Part shown: positions 1 through 8,864 of the stretch, piece after piece
How the letters are laid out: each line of letters begins with the position of its first letter
Position numbering within the stretch: position 1 is the first letter of the stretch
Source of the DNA: Kineosporiaceae bacterium
Lineage (GTDB): Bacteria > Actinomycetota > Actinomycetes > Actinomycetales > Kineosporiaceae
Direction: 5' to 3'
DNA: 64,000 bases
Assembly: GCA_016794595.1 (NCBI GenBank)
Contig: JAEUJN010000012.1
Location: forward strand, 122,813-186,812
Position numbers and translations under genes: made by a program
Notes under the pieces: generated by a model
What the model saw: only the letters and a program-made list of their open reading frames with translations
The model's database searches: none
What the model was told of the DNA's origin: nothing

Positions 1-198
1 GACGTAGCGGGTGGCCAGGGCGGCGATGGTGTACGTCTTGCCGGTGCCGGCGCTGGCCTCGAGCAGGGTGGTGCCCTGGGGCAGAGGTCCGAACAGGTCG
101 AACGGGTCGGGGTCCGGGGTACCGGCCAGCCGCAGTTGCAGTGCCCGGGCCACCGGGTTCGCGACCGGTCCCCGGGTCGGATCCTGGGTCGTGGTCAC
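1..198 (-). CDS. recB: RecB, N-terminal fragment (exonuclease V beta subunit)
   Basis: This is the first 66 codons of a minus-strand gene cut by the window edge. The GTG start at 198 overlaps the recC stop codon in a GTGA arrangement, which implies translational coupling. Residues about 48-56 read EASAGTGKT, the Walker A motif typical of the RecB UvrD-type helicase, followed by TIAALATRYV. RecB carries the 3'-5' helicase and nuclease of RecBCD, which processes double-strand ends for recombination. The nuclease and helicase core lie outside the window. Identity rests on the P-loop and on the recC neighbour. Confidence 0.88.
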   Translation of the reverse strand, partial: MTTTQDPTRGPVANPVARALQLRLAGTPDPDPFDLFGPLPQGTTLLEASAGTGKTYTIAALATRYV

Positions 199-3100
199 CG
201 GGTACGCACCTCCTCGTGCGCGAGCAGCGCGTCCCAGACCCTGCGGGTGTACACGCCGAGCCGGGTTCCCTCGTGCGGTGACCAGGACTGCTCGTCCCGG
301 GACGGCGCGCCGCACAGAACCGCGATCGGGGCGGCCACCCCCCAGCAGAGCTCGTGGTAGGGATCGTCGATGGTTCCCTTGTACTGCCACAGTCGAGTCG
401 CCTCGGCCAGGGCCTGCACCTCGGAGTCGCCGCCGTGGCGGCAACGGGCATAGGCGCCGGCCACGTCGACCGGCATCGGCAGCGGCTCACGCAGGGCCCG
501 CCGGCGTAACCGGACGAGTTCGGCGAGTCGTTGCAGCGCAACGGGTTCGGCGGGAGCCTGCAGCTGGGACACGGACGCCCCAGGGCGCCGTCCACCGGCT
601 CTCCCGATGGTGATCGCCGAGGTGACCGGGTGCCGCCCGTCGGCAGCGAGCGCCACGAGCTGCACCCAGGCCCGCAGCCGGTGCTTGGCCCCCAGGCGGG
701 AGTAGGTCGCCCGCACCACGGCAGCGCCGCCGCTCGACGGGCCATCGCCGTCTCCACCGCCAGCCCCGTCTCCACCGCCGGCGACACCACCGCCAGCCAC
801 ACCACCGTTGCCCCCGGCCTCGATCCCGACCGGCCCGCCGTGCATCACCCCGGTCACGGTGCCGGTCACCCGGCCGCCCCCGGGCAGGTCGACCTGCACG
901 TCGAGGTCGCGAGCCAGCCCACTCAGGTGCTCGCGCGCCGCCCGGGCCAGCGGCGTGACCCGCTGCTCGACGTCCTCCAGGGTGGCCTGTCCGAGCTTGC
1001 GCGGCGGCAACACGCCGCGCCGGTACTCCGCACCCAGGGCCTGGCTGCGATCCACTCCGGCCAGGCACGCCTGCAGCAACCGGTCACCGATGGCCCAGGT
1101 CGCCAGGCCGTCCAGGCGCAGTGGCAGGTGATCATCGACCTCGTCGTCCTCGCCGGGCAGCCAGACGCCCAGCTGGGTGCGCACGAACCACTTGGCCGGG
1201 TGCTCGAGCAGCGCGATCAGGTCGTCCAGGTCGATCGCCTCGGCGTCGTCGGCGTCCTGCGCCACCGGACGCACCGGCAGCGGCGCGGGCAGCAGCACCC
1301 GGGGCGCGCCGTCCGCAATCGGGTGCCCCGCCTCGTGCACGGCGACCGCGGCCCGGTGAGCGTGTGCGTCGCGGCTGAACGGTCCGGGCACCCCGAGTGC
1401 CCCGGGGGTGAAGTTGCGCCCGTCGACCGGCTGCAGCGGGTGCCGCACGATCAGGTGCTCACGGACCGTACGGCCGTCGCCGGTCGAGGCGGTGGTATCG
1501 AGTGCGTCGAGCAGTTCGCCCACCGGAACCGCCGGTGGCCGAGGGGTTCCCAGCCGTTCGTCGGCGCCGCTGTAGAGCACGATCAGGTGCTCGCGGGCGG
1601 CCGCCACGGCGTCCAGGAAGAGCTGGCGGTCCTCGCTGCGCCGGTCGCGCTCACCGATCCACGGATCGCGCAGCAACAGGTCGTCGCCGTCACGCGCGCC
1701 GAGGCGCGGGAAGGTCCCGTCGTCCAGGCCGAGCAGGCACACCACCCGGTGCGGGACGGCGCGCATCGGCTCGAGCGAGCAGACGGTCATCGCCCCCGTA
1801 CGGAACCCCGCGCGCGTCGGACGGCCCACCAGGTGCGCGGCCAGCAGCGCCCGGACGTCGGGTAGCCGCAAGGGCAGGCCGGCGTGAGCATCAGCCGTGC
1901 CGGCCAGGTCGGTGAGCAGCCGCCGGGCCTCGACGCCCTGCCAGGTGGCATCGGGATCGTCGCCGGCGAGCAGGTCGAGAGCCTGCTCCAGCCGGCCCAT
2001 CCAGGCGCCCACCGGGTGGGTGCCCTCGAAGGAGTCGAGCACCACGGCCAGCCGGTCGACCAGCTCGGCCAGACGACCGGCGAGGTCGACGTCGGTGCTC
2101 TCCACGTCGTCCAGGGGCAGCGCTGTGCCCAGGTACCGGTGCGCGTCGTCACCACCCATCGCCACCCCGGCCAGGATGCGGTCGAGCCCGAACTGCCAGG
2201 TGCCCTGCAGCACGTGCGGCAGGCCGAACCGGGCGCGTCGCTCGGCGTCCTCGCCCCAACGCACCCCGGAATCGATCACCCAGGTGCGCAGCCGGGCCAG
2301 GTCGTCATCGGTGAAGGAGAACCGCTGCCGGACGGCGGGCGCCGCGGCCAGGTCGAGCAGTTCGCTGGCGGTCAGCCGGCTGACGGGCAGGTCGAGCAGT
2401 GCGGCCAGCAGGGCCAGGTGGGCGTTGGTCTGGCGCAGCGCGCGGTCGGCCAACCGAATCGCGATGTGCTGGCCGGGATGCCATCGGACCCGCTCCCCGA
2501 CCGGCCCGGTCTCGACGGCCCCGCCGAGCCCGAAGGTGGCGGAGATCAGCGGGGCAATCGCTTCCACGTCCGGGCACATCACCACGATGTCGCGCGGCTG
2601 CAGGGTCGGATCGTCGGCGAGCAGCCCGGTCACCACCTCGCGCAGCACCTCGACCTGGCGGGCGCGGCCGTGGCAGGCGTGCACCTGCACGCTGCGATCG
2701 CCGTCGGCGAACCGGTGCCGGCCGGGGGTGGGATCGTCCTCGGCCAGGGCGGCGTGCAGTGCGGCGAGCAGGCTCGGCGCGCGATCCGTGGCCGGGTGAG
2801 GGGTCGTCGCGGGGCCGTGCCGGACGTCGCGGAGCAGTGTCCCGCCCTCGGTCACGGCGATCAGACGCTGCTGCAGTTCGATGCTGTCGCGGGCCATCGA
2901 GGCCAGGAACGGGTGCCGGGCGACCAGGGGGCTGTCCGCGCGGCGCGGTGTGCTGCGCGGGTGCGCAGCGACCGATTGCCACAGCGCGGGGCTGGGGTGG
3001 GGCAGCCAGAGGTGGACGTCGCGGTGACGGGCCAGCGCGGCGAGCACGCGCAGCTGCGTCTCGGGCAGGCGGGTGGCACCGAAGATCGACAGCCGGGCGG

Positions 3101-3773
3101 GCAGGGTCGTCGCGGAGGGGTCGGCGATCAGGCGGCCCGTGACGTCGTCCAGGCGCTCGGCGGGGCTGGGGGTGGCCAGGCGCTCGCGCACGCGGCGCCA
3201 CAGCTCGACCTGCCAGGCCAGGTCGGACGCCGCGCCGTCCGGTTCGCCGGTACTGGCGCCCGCCCGCCCCGCCCACGACAGCAGCAGGCTCGGACGCTGC
3301 GTGGCGTAGGAGGCGTACAGCCGGGCCAGGCGGCCGGCGACGGCCAGGCGTCGTCCGGCAGGGGGATCGTCGGCGTCGGCGCCCAGGTGGCGGGCCAGCG
3401 GCCGGCACCACGGCTCGTCCAGGCAGGCGTCGATCAGGTCGAGCAGGGGCCAGAGGAGCCGCTCGGCGGCCCACGGGTCGGCGTCCGGGTCGTGGCCCCT
3501 CTGGTCGGCCCCGCCGGACGCCTCGGCGAGCTCGGCCAGCACCCCGGCGATCATCCGCGACGGGGAGTCGAACACCACGCCTGCGCAGATGCCTGCCTCG
3601 TCGTCCGTGGCGCCCAGCCGGTGCGAGAGGCGCTGGGCCAGCCACCGCTCGATGCCCCGAGTCGGCACCGAGATCACCTCGGGCGCGAACGGATCCTCGC
3701 GGGGCTCGGCGAGCACCGCCGCCAGAGGCCCCACGAGCGCCTCGGCGCCCTCCGCCCGGTGAACGTGCAGCAC
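195..3773 (-). CDS. recC: RecC, exodeoxyribonuclease V gamma subunit
   Basis: The protein has 1192 residues. The start is the GTG giving VLHVHRAEGAEALVGPL, because a TAGGGT box ends 7 nt upstream and the family begins with this LxVHRAE motif; a longer open frame to 3926 lacks support. SVPTRGIERWLAQRLSHRLG near residues 35-55 and the inactive helicase-like middle are typical of RecC. RecC recognises Chi-like sites and holds RecB and RecD on DNA ends. recB follows directly with overlapping codons. Residues about 978-1018 form a glycine-rich low-complexity insert near the C-terminus that is not part of the usual fold. Confidence 0.93.
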   Translation of the reverse strand: MLHVHRAEGAEALVGPLAAVLAEPREDPFAPEVISVPTRGIERWLAQRLSHRLGATDDEAGICAGVVFDSPSRMIAGVLAELAEASGGADQRGHDPDADPWAAERLLWPLLDLIDACLDEPWCRPLARHLGADADDPPAGRRLAVAGRLARLYASYATQRPSLLLSWAGRAGASTGEPDGAASDLAWQVELWRRVRERLATPSPAERLDDVTGRLIADPSATTLPARLSIFGATRLPETQLRVLAALARHRDVHLWLPHPSPALWQSVAAHPRSTPRRADSPLVARHPFLASMARDSIELQQRLIAVTEGGTLLRDVRHGPATTPHPATDRAPSLLAALHAALAEDDPTPGRHRFADGDRSVQVHACHGRARQVEVLREVVTGLLADDPTLQPRDIVVMCPDVEAIAPLISATFGLGGAVETGPVGERVRWHPGQHIAIRLADRALRQTNAHLALLAALLDLPVSRLTASELLDLAAAPAVRQRFSFTDDDLARLRTWVIDSGVRWGEDAERRARFGLPHVLQGTWQFGLDRILAGVAMGGDDAHRYLGTALPLDDVESTDVDLAGRLAELVDRLAVVLDSFEGTHPVGAWMGRLEQALDLLAGDDPDATWQGVEARRLLTDLAGTADAHAGLPLRLPDVRALLAAHLVGRPTRAGFRTGAMTVCSLEPMRAVPHRVVCLLGLDDGTFPRLGARDGDDLLLRDPWIGERDRRSEDRQLFLDAVAAAREHLIVLYSGADERLGTPRPPAVPVGELLDALDTTASTGDGRTVREHLIVRHPLQPVDGRNFTPGALGVPGPFSRDAHAHRAAVAVHEAGHPIADGAPRVLLPAPLPVRPVAQDADDAEAIDLDDLIALLEHPAKWFVRTQLGVWLPGEDDEVDDHLPLRLDGLATWAIGDRLLQACLAGVDRSQALGAEYRRGVLPPRKLGQATLEDVEQRVTPLARAAREHLSGLARDLDVQVDLPGGGRVTGTVTGVMHGGPVGIEAGGNGGVAGGGVAGGGDGAGGGDGDGPSSGGAAVVRATYSRLGAKHRLRAWVQLVALAADGRHPVTSAITIGRAGGRRPGASVSQLQAPAEPVALQRLAELVRLRRRALREPLPMPVDVAGAYARCRHGGDSEVQALAEATRLWQYKGTIDDPYHELCWGVAAPIAVLCGAPSRDEQSWSPHEGTRLGVYTRRVWDALLAHEEVRTR

Positions 3774-3780
3774 GCCAGCG

Positions 3781-3786
3781 ACCCTA
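3781..3786 (-). promoter_or_regulatory. -10 box of recC (leaderless)
   Basis: TAGGGT ends 7 nt before the recC GTG, so the transcript probably begins at or next to the start codon. No Shine-Dalgarno is visible. Confidence 0.55.
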
Positions 3787-3986
3787 GCCGCCGACACCGA
3801 CACCGACCCGTACGACCTTCCCGGTGCAGGATGCGCTGGCCCCCCGACAGGCCGGATCCACCGCTGAAGAGACAGGCCCATCCTGGCGCGAGGTCCTCGG
3901 CGACACCGCTGCGGATCGGCGATCACGGATTAGAAAATCGGCGAGACAATACTGGAAGAACGGCGAGTACTAGATTGCGGAAGGGA

Positions 3987-3992
3987 TAGCCT
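3987..3992 (+). promoter_or_regulatory. -10 box of the DUF4143-type ATPase gene (leaderless)
   Basis: TAGCCT lies 6 nt before the GTG at 3999. The 60 bases upstream are AT-richer than their surroundings and hold two CGGCGAG words about 24 bp apart (near 3940 and 3961), a possible operator. Confidence 0.5.
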
Positions 3993-3998
3993 CACGGT

Positions 3999-5243
3999 GT
4001 GGAGAAGATCGTCACTCGGCATGTGGCGTCGGTGGTGCTGGAGTCGCTGACCGATACGCGGGTGGTGGTCGTCCAGGGAGCCCGTCAGGTCGGCAAGACG
4101 ACGCTGGTATCGCACGTGGTGGATCAGGTTGGTGGGCGGCTGGTGACCTTCGACGACGCGATCACCCGTGCCGGTGCGCAGCTGGATCCGATGGCGTTCC
4201 TGGGTCAGGCCGGGGACGGGCTGCTGGCGATCGACGAGGTGCAGCGGGTCCCGGAGTTGGTGCTCGCATTGAAGCTCGTCGTGGACCGCGACCGGCGACC
4301 GGGACGGTTCTTGCTCACGGGGTCGGCGAATCTGTTGCGGTTGCCTGCGATGCAGGACAGCCTGGCGGGCCGCGCGGAGAGCGTGGACCTGTTCGGGTTC
4401 AGCCAGGGCGAGCAGTCGGGGCGGCGGGAACGGTTCGTGGATCGGCTTCTGGCGGGTGAGACGTTCACCGGGCACCGCAGTGACCTGGGCCGGCAGGACT
4501 ACCTCGCAGCAGCGTGTGCGGGCGGGTACCCGGAGGCGTTGTCCCGTACCGGACGGCGCCGGTCGGCGTGGTGGGACAACTACCTTCGGCGCATCGTCGA
4601 ACGCGACGCGCCGGATGTGTCGGGCCTGCACCGCTTGTCGGAGCTGCCGGGACTGCTTCGGCTCCTCGCTGCCCGAAACGCGGCTGAGTTGAACCTGGCG
4701 TCGCTGGCGAGCGATGCTCAGATCCCGGTCCGGACCCTCGCGCCCTACGTCGATCTGCTCGAGACACTGTTCCTGATTCATCGGATCCCGGCGTGGTCGA
4801 CGAACCTGTCCAAGCGCGTGGTGTCGCGTCCGAAGGTGGCGCTGCTGGACACCGGGCTCGCCGCGCGGCTGGTCAACGTGACCCCTTCCGGCGCAGCGAG
4901 TGCGGCCAATCCGGAGGTGGCCGGGCAGCTCCTCGAGGGATTCGTCGCTGGGGAACTGCGGCGGCAGCTGTCCTGGGCCACAGAGGATGCACGGCTGCAC
5001 CACTATCGAGACCACGGCGGTGCCGAGGTCGACCTCGTGCTGGAGACCGGTGACGGACGGGTCGCCGGGATCGAGGTCAAGGCAGCCTCGAGTGTCTCCG
5101 CCCGCGATATTCGATGGTTGACCCAGTTGCGGGACCGTCTCGGCGCTCGTTTCGTCGCTGGGGTGGTCCTGCACACCGGGGCCACCGCGGCGCCGTTCGG
5201 TGAACGGATCACCGCCGTCCCGATGGACGTGCTGTGGGATTGA
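3999..5243 (+). CDS. AAA-family ATPase with C-terminal DUF4143-type domain
   Basis: The 414-residue protein has Walker A QGARQVGKTT near residues 27-36, Walker B GLLAIDEVQ near 76-84 and a sensor-like LLTGSAN near 107. The second half (YLAAACAGGYPEALSR, then VDLVLETGDGRVAGIEVKAA near residue 350) is the DUF4143/PD-(D/E)XK-like region of this widespread family. Members are mobile accessory ATPases of unsettled role. The start is GTG with a TAGCCT box 6 nt upstream. The gene sits alone between recC and a degraded gene fragment, which suggests an inserted element. No toxin or antitoxin partner is visible. Confidence 0.85.
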   Translation: MEKIVTRHVASVVLESLTDTRVVVVQGARQVGKTTLVSHVVDQVGGRLVTFDDAITRAGAQLDPMAFLGQAGDGLLAIDEVQRVPELVLALKLVVDRDRRPGRFLLTGSANLLRLPAMQDSLAGRAESVDLFGFSQGEQSGRRERFVDRLLAGETFTGHRSDLGRQDYLAAACAGGYPEALSRTGRRRSAWWDNYLRRIVERDAPDVSGLHRLSELPGLLRLLAARNAAELNLASLASDAQIPVRTLAPYVDLLETLFLIHRIPAWSTNLSKRVVSRPKVALLDTGLAARLVNVTPSGAASAANPEVAGQLLEGFVAGELRRQLSWATEDARLHHYRDHGGAEVDLVLETGDGRVAGIEVKAASSVSARDIRWLTQLRDRLGARFVAGVVLHTGATAAPFGERITAVPMDVLWD

Positions 5244-5249
5244 CCCTGG

Positions 5250-5412
5250 TCTTGGGCGTGTTGGAGTCGGAGAACACGCGTCGCCGGCCGGCAGGGTCCA
5301 GGTGTCGGTCCACCAATCGATGCCGTTGTTCTGGGTCTGCTTGGCGATGGCGTCGGTGACGTAGAGCGTGTTCTCGAGCGGGTCGAGGGCTCGGGCGGTG
5401 TGGACGGCTCAC
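5250..5412 (-). pseudogene. Short eroded gene fragment, unidentified
   Basis: The minus strand between about 5412 and 5270 encodes a protein-like stretch (NTLYVTDAIAKQT, then NGIDWWTDTW and TLPAGD) that has no start and opens after a stop codon. Near 5276 a second frame gives VFSDSNTPKTRVNP, consistent with a frameshift. It abuts the 3' end of the ATPase gene. I do not recognise the family. The balanced composition with tryptophans and asparagines differs from the Arg/Pro-rich shadow frames around it, but the call rests on appearance alone. Confidence 0.3.
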
Positions 5413-5475
5413 CCGGGCGCGGCACGACTCGCCGTCCGCGGCGGCAGCGGCATCGCCGGGCCGCACCCGGATCGA

Positions 5476-6486
5476 CTACGCGGAGTCGGGCTCGGGCGGT
5501 CGGGGTGCGGGGTGAGCCGCCCGGCGAAGGACCACGAGTGCCCCGATGCTCAGCCCGGCGGGCGCGACGAGCAGTGCCCACCACGCGCCGTGCTCGGTCA
5601 GGGTCGAGGACCCGACGCTCGCCTTGGCGAGACCGACGGCCAGGGCGAGCAGCCCGAGGTGGAACGGGAAGTGGGCGACGACCCACACGAGGCGGCGCGC
5701 GCTGCGGGAGAGGTCCGCCCCGGCCTGCGCGAGCCCGAAGTAGCCCCACCACACCAGGATGAGCACCGCGAACGTCGCTGCCAGCCCGGCGACGCTGACC
5801 GAGGCCAGGGACTCCTCTGCCAGGGTGAGGACGAGCTTGACCAGGATCTCGCCGAGAACGACGATCGTGAGTTCGCCGAGACGATGGGCGACCCGGTGGG
5901 GATCCATCCCCCGGCTCGACGCCAGGATCCCCACCGCCGCCCCGACCAGGGCGAGGGAGAGCAGCCAGACGATTACCGTCGCCGGGCCTTGGGCCCACCA
6001 CGACCCACCGAGGACGACGGCTGCGCCGGCCAGGAGCCCCGCGACCGGTCCGGAACGTGCCGGACCGCGGCCGGGTCCGCGCAGCGCGAGCACGACGGAG
6101 ACGACGAGCGCACCCCCGAGGAGCAGGTCGAAGACGGCGTCGGCGGCGGCCAGCTCATCGCCTGCGGCCACCGGCAGGAGCAGGACGAGCGCGAGCTGGA
6201 CGACGACGAGAGCCACCCAGCCGGCCGAGGGCCCCGGTGGGTCCGCGCTGTAGGCCCCGGTCAGCGCCGAGGTGATGAACCACAGGCAGCCCATGACGGC
6301 GTAGGTGACTGCGAACCACAGCGCCCCCATCGCAGAGTGATCGCTGCTGAAGGAGCCGGACAGCGCGATGATCCCGGCGGCGATGGCCAGGTCGTAGAAC
6401 AGGTCGACCCACTGGCGTCCGGGCAGGCGCACACGTGCCGGTCGGCGGCGGGGGGCGGCCGCGGGGGGCAGGGTCGCGGGGGGCAC
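5476..6486 (-). CDS. Low-temperature-requirement A (LtrA)-like membrane protein
   Basis: The 336-residue protein is mostly hydrophobic, with about nine or ten membrane segments. RQWVDLFYDLAIAAGIIALS near residues 24-43 matches the LtrA signature (W-x-E/D-L-F-x-D-L). LtrA proteins are conserved inner-membrane proteins first linked to cold growth in Listeria; their molecular function is not established. The start is GTG with TATCGT 6 nt upstream. It is a single gene convergent with the ATPase and followed upstream by a same-strand amine oxidase. Confidence 0.8.
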   Translation of the reverse strand: MPPATLPPAAAPRRRPARVRLPGRQWVDLFYDLAIAAGIIALSGSFSSDHSAMGALWFAVTYAVMGCLWFITSALTGAYSADPPGPSAGWVALVVVQLALVLLLPVAAGDELAAADAVFDLLLGGALVVSVVLALRGPGRGPARSGPVAGLLAGAAVVLGGSWWAQGPATVIVWLLSLALVGAAVGILASSRGMDPHRVAHRLGELTIVVLGEILVKLVLTLAEESLASVSVAGLAATFAVLILVWWGYFGLAQAGADLSRSARRLVWVVAHFPFHLGLLALAVGLAKASVGSSTLTEHGAWWALLVAPAGLSIGALVVLRRAAHPAPRPPEPDSA

Positions 6487-6492
6487 GACGCG

Positions 6493-6498
6493 ACGATA
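6493..6498 (-). promoter_or_regulatory. -10 box of the ltrA-like gene (leaderless)
   Basis: TATCGT lies 6 nt before the GTG start; no ribosome-binding site is visible. Confidence 0.45.
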
Positions 6499-6535
6499 GT
6501 CGCCCGTGCCGGCGGCCGGCCGGGCCGCCGAGAGG

Positions 6536-7960
6536 TCAGCCGAGTTCGTCGAGGAGCCGGCGAGCGGCCGCGTGTCCCGAGATCACGGCACCGTGGACCG
6601 TGCTGTGGTGATCGGGCTCGGTCGCCTCACCGGCCCAGAAGATCCGGCCGGCCACCGGCTCGGCGAGCGCCACCCGATCCTGCCGAGTACTGCCGACGGT
6701 GTTCGCCGAGTAGCTGCCGAGGGCCCAGGGGTCGCGTGACCATCCGGTGGTCAGGACCGCCTCGGGGACCGGGACCGACGGCCCGAACATGTCGCGCAGG
6801 ACGCGATGCGCCTCGGCGATGACGGCCCGCGGATCCGACTGCTCGACCTCGCGGGCGGCATCGCCGGCGTTGAGGCCCAACAGCACCGGCGCTCCAGCCC
6901 TGGCCAGGCTGACCCACTGCGACCAGTGCCCAGCCTGCGGTGCGATGTACTCGTGCCAGTCGACGTCGACCGGCCAGAACGGTTCGTCGAACCGGAAGAA
7001 GCTCTTGCTCAGTACGCCGGTGCCCAGACGCCCGAGCGCCCTGCGGGCGTCGGCCGAGGGCGCCGGTTCGATCGTGATCGCCCCGGACGCGAGGACCGCC
7101 AACGGGACCGTCACGACAGCAGCTTCGGCCCGGTGCTCGGCGCCTGCCGCGGTGACCTGCACTCCCTTGTCGTCGGCACGGATCGCCGAGACCGGCGTGT
7201 TCAGCCGGACGGCGAGGCCGCGGGCCAGGTGCCGCGGGAGGGCCGCGTAGCCGTCGGGCAGGAGAGCGTCCGCGCCGGCGAACTCCTCACCGTCGTCCAC
7301 GGTGTGCGCGGAGAGCCGGGCGACGTCGAGGCCCCACTCGGTCTCGTACGTGGCCGACAGGAAGAAGGCCAGGTCCGCCCGCTCGACCATGCTCAGCTGC
7401 CCCCACTGCGGCAAGGCCGCCAGCGCCGCGGCGACCGAGACGTCGGTGGTCCGTTGTCCGGCGGTGTCGAGAGCCTCCTCGACCAGGCTCGCCCACCGGT
7501 GCTGGTCGCTGTCGCGCAGGCCGCGCTCGCGCAGGGTCTCGGCGATGTGCAGCGCGTGTGAGTCGTAGCTCGTCGTGAGCGTCCGCGCCCCGAGGTCGGT
7601 GACGAGGTCGGTCACCGGATTGTCGTCGACACCGTGGATCCACGACGCGCCGAGGTCGATCGGCAGGCCCGGCCAGGCGTCCGTCGTCCAGACCCGGCCA
7701 CCGACCCGGTCACGGGCCTCGAGCACCTGCACGCTCCACCCAGCGGCCACGAGGTCCCGAGCCGCCGTGAGGCCGGCCATTCCGGCCCCGACGACCAGGA
7801 CCCGGCGGCCTGGCCCCCCGGAGCTCGGTGGGCGAGAGCCCGACGAGGACGAGGCCCGAGAACACCCGCCCAGTGCCCCGACAGCACCGAGCAGGCCGCC
7901 CAGGCCGAGAGCCGCGCCCAGCCCGAGGACCGTCCGGCGGTGCGGTGTCGATCCAGCCAC
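6536..7960 (-). CDS. Secreted flavin monoamine/polyamine oxidase, Tat lipoprotein-like
   Basis: The 474-residue protein has an N-terminus with twin arginines (HRRTVLGLG, residues 7-15) and a lipobox-like LGGC with Cys33, so Tat export and lipid anchoring are likely. RVLVVGAGMAGLTAARDL near residues 53-70 is the FAD-binding Rossmann motif, followed by EARDRVGGRVWT. The C-terminal FWAGEATEPDHHSTVHGA is the amine-oxidase FAD signature. The closest group is polyamine/monoamine oxidases, which deaminate amines and release H2O2. The substrate cannot be read from the sequence. The start is GTG with TACCGT 5 nt upstream; this promoter lies inside a repeat that recurs at 8740-8864. Confidence 0.88.
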   Translation of the reverse strand: MAGSTPHRRTVLGLGAALGLGGLLGAVGALGGCSRASSSSGSRPPSSGGPGRRVLVVGAGMAGLTAARDLVAAGWSVQVLEARDRVGGRVWTTDAWPGLPIDLGASWIHGVDDNPVTDLVTDLGARTLTTSYDSHALHIAETLRERGLRDSDQHRWASLVEEALDTAGQRTTDVSVAAALAALPQWGQLSMVERADLAFFLSATYETEWGLDVARLSAHTVDDGEEFAGADALLPDGYAALPRHLARGLAVRLNTPVSAIRADDKGVQVTAAGAEHRAEAAVVTVPLAVLASGAITIEPAPSADARRALGRLGTGVLSKSFFRFDEPFWPVDVDWHEYIAPQAGHWSQWVSLARAGAPVLLGLNAGDAAREVEQSDPRAVIAEAHRVLRDMFGPSVPVPEAVLTTGWSRDPWALGSYSANTVGSTRQDRVALAEPVAGRIFWAGEATEPDHHSTVHGAVISGHAAARRLLDELG

Positions 7961-8084
7961 GGCTCACGGTAGCCCGTCGTCACCTCCGGTCGAGGGCCCG
8001 GCAGCACCGCGAGCGAGTCCCCACTCGCCGGCGGTCAGGTGCCGCACCCGACCAGGCATCCCCCGCGCTGCGGTCGTGTGCCGG
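7956..8084 (+). repeat. Direct repeat copy 1 (amine oxidase 5' region)
   Basis: About 128 bp covering the start codon and promoter of the amine oxidase. It matches 8740-8864 in the same orientation, roughly four-fifths identical by eye with a few small gaps. It begins with GCCACGGCTCACGG and ends with GGTCGTGTGC. Confidence 0.8.
7966..7971 (-). promoter_or_regulatory. -10 box of the amine oxidase gene (leaderless)
   Basis: TACCGT ends 5 nt before the GTG at 7960. The corresponding bases in the downstream repeat copy read TACCGC, so that copy has lost the conserved T. Confidence 0.45.
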
Positions 8085-8212
8085 ACCTATCTGGCCCGGC
8101 CCGGGGGCCCAGACGGCAACGGGGAGAACGCTTCCGGGGTGTGCCGGCCGATCGCACCATTCGAGGTCGGCCGCCTCGGAACTCATGAGTCAGGCGGAAC
8201 GTGATACCGCTC

Positions 8213-8725
8213 ATGACGGTGGACACGAGAGCCGCTCGCATGGCGCTCGGGGCGGTCACGGCGTTCCTGGTCCTGATCGCGCTGGCCGGCTGCTCGTCGT
8301 CCGGCAGCGCCACGCCCGGGACGACCCGAGGATGCCCCGACCGCAACGCCTACTGCGCACCCGAGGGTGCCTCGGTCGCCCGGCCCGACGCCCCGGCGAC
8401 CTCGCCGTCCGGGACGTTTCGACTCGAGGTACTACCGGCCGAGCCGAGCACCGCAGCCGAGGACTGGCGGTTCCGCATCGTGACCGCGAAGGACGGCAGC
8501 ATCGCCTTCGAGCCGGCCCGGCCGTGGTTCGACGGCGGCCTCGGCACGGTGATCACCTGGGGGCCGGGCCGTCCCGACACCGTCTGGGTGGCCGCGATGG
8601 GCGAGGTGCGGCGGTGGCGGCTGGACGCCGGGCAGCAGACCTGGGTCGCCGCGACGCCCGGTCCGGACGAGACGCTGCCGGACGTCGTCCGCGCGGCGCG
8701 CTCGGCCGGCGCGGGGACCGGATAA
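8213..8725 (+). CDS. Small secreted lipoprotein, unknown function
   Basis: The 170-residue protein begins with an n-region containing Arg6 and Arg9, a hydrophobic segment (ALGAVTAFLVLIALAGC) and a lipobox LAGC with Cys27, followed by a Ser/Gly-rich linker. The mature part is predicted beta-rich (WRFRIVTAKDG, VWVAAMGEVRRWRL) with no family I recognise. An in-frame GTG at 8201 is an alternative start; neither start has a convincing ribosome-binding site. The gene lies exactly between two copies of a 125-130 bp direct repeat, which suggests it arrived or was duplicated as a unit. Confidence 0.65.
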   Translation: MTVDTRAARMALGAVTAFLVLIALAGCSSSGSATPGTTRGCPDRNAYCAPEGASVARPDAPATSPSGTFRLEVLPAEPSTAAEDWRFRIVTAKDGSIAFEPARPWFDGGLGTVITWGPGRPDTVWVAAMGEVRRWRLDAGQQTWVAATPGPDETLPDVVRAARSAGAGTG

Positions 8726-8739
8726 GGGGCGGGTCGCGA

Positions 8740-8864
8740 GCCACGGCTCGCGGTAGCCCGTCGTCACCTCCAGGCCCCGGCACCGCCGGGATCGATTCCC
8801 CATTCGCCGGCGGTCAGGGACGGCGCACGACGAGGCATCCCCCGCGCTCGGGTCGTGTGCTGGT
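8740..8864 (+). repeat. Direct repeat copy 2
   Basis: Second copy of the repeat at 7956-8084, here without the amine oxidase gene. On its right edge it runs straight into the HipA-like fragment at 8857. Confidence 0.8.

Noticed and set aside
1884..3989. A 700-codon plus-strand open frame opposite recC
   Set aside because: Its translation is Gly/Gln/Arg-rich and without domains; it is the antisense shadow of recC in GC-rich DNA. The same holds for long frames at 9293-13177 (plus), 11166-13361 (minus), 14060-15937 (plus), 22529-24553 (minus), 28430-30505 (minus) and 49433-51694 (minus).
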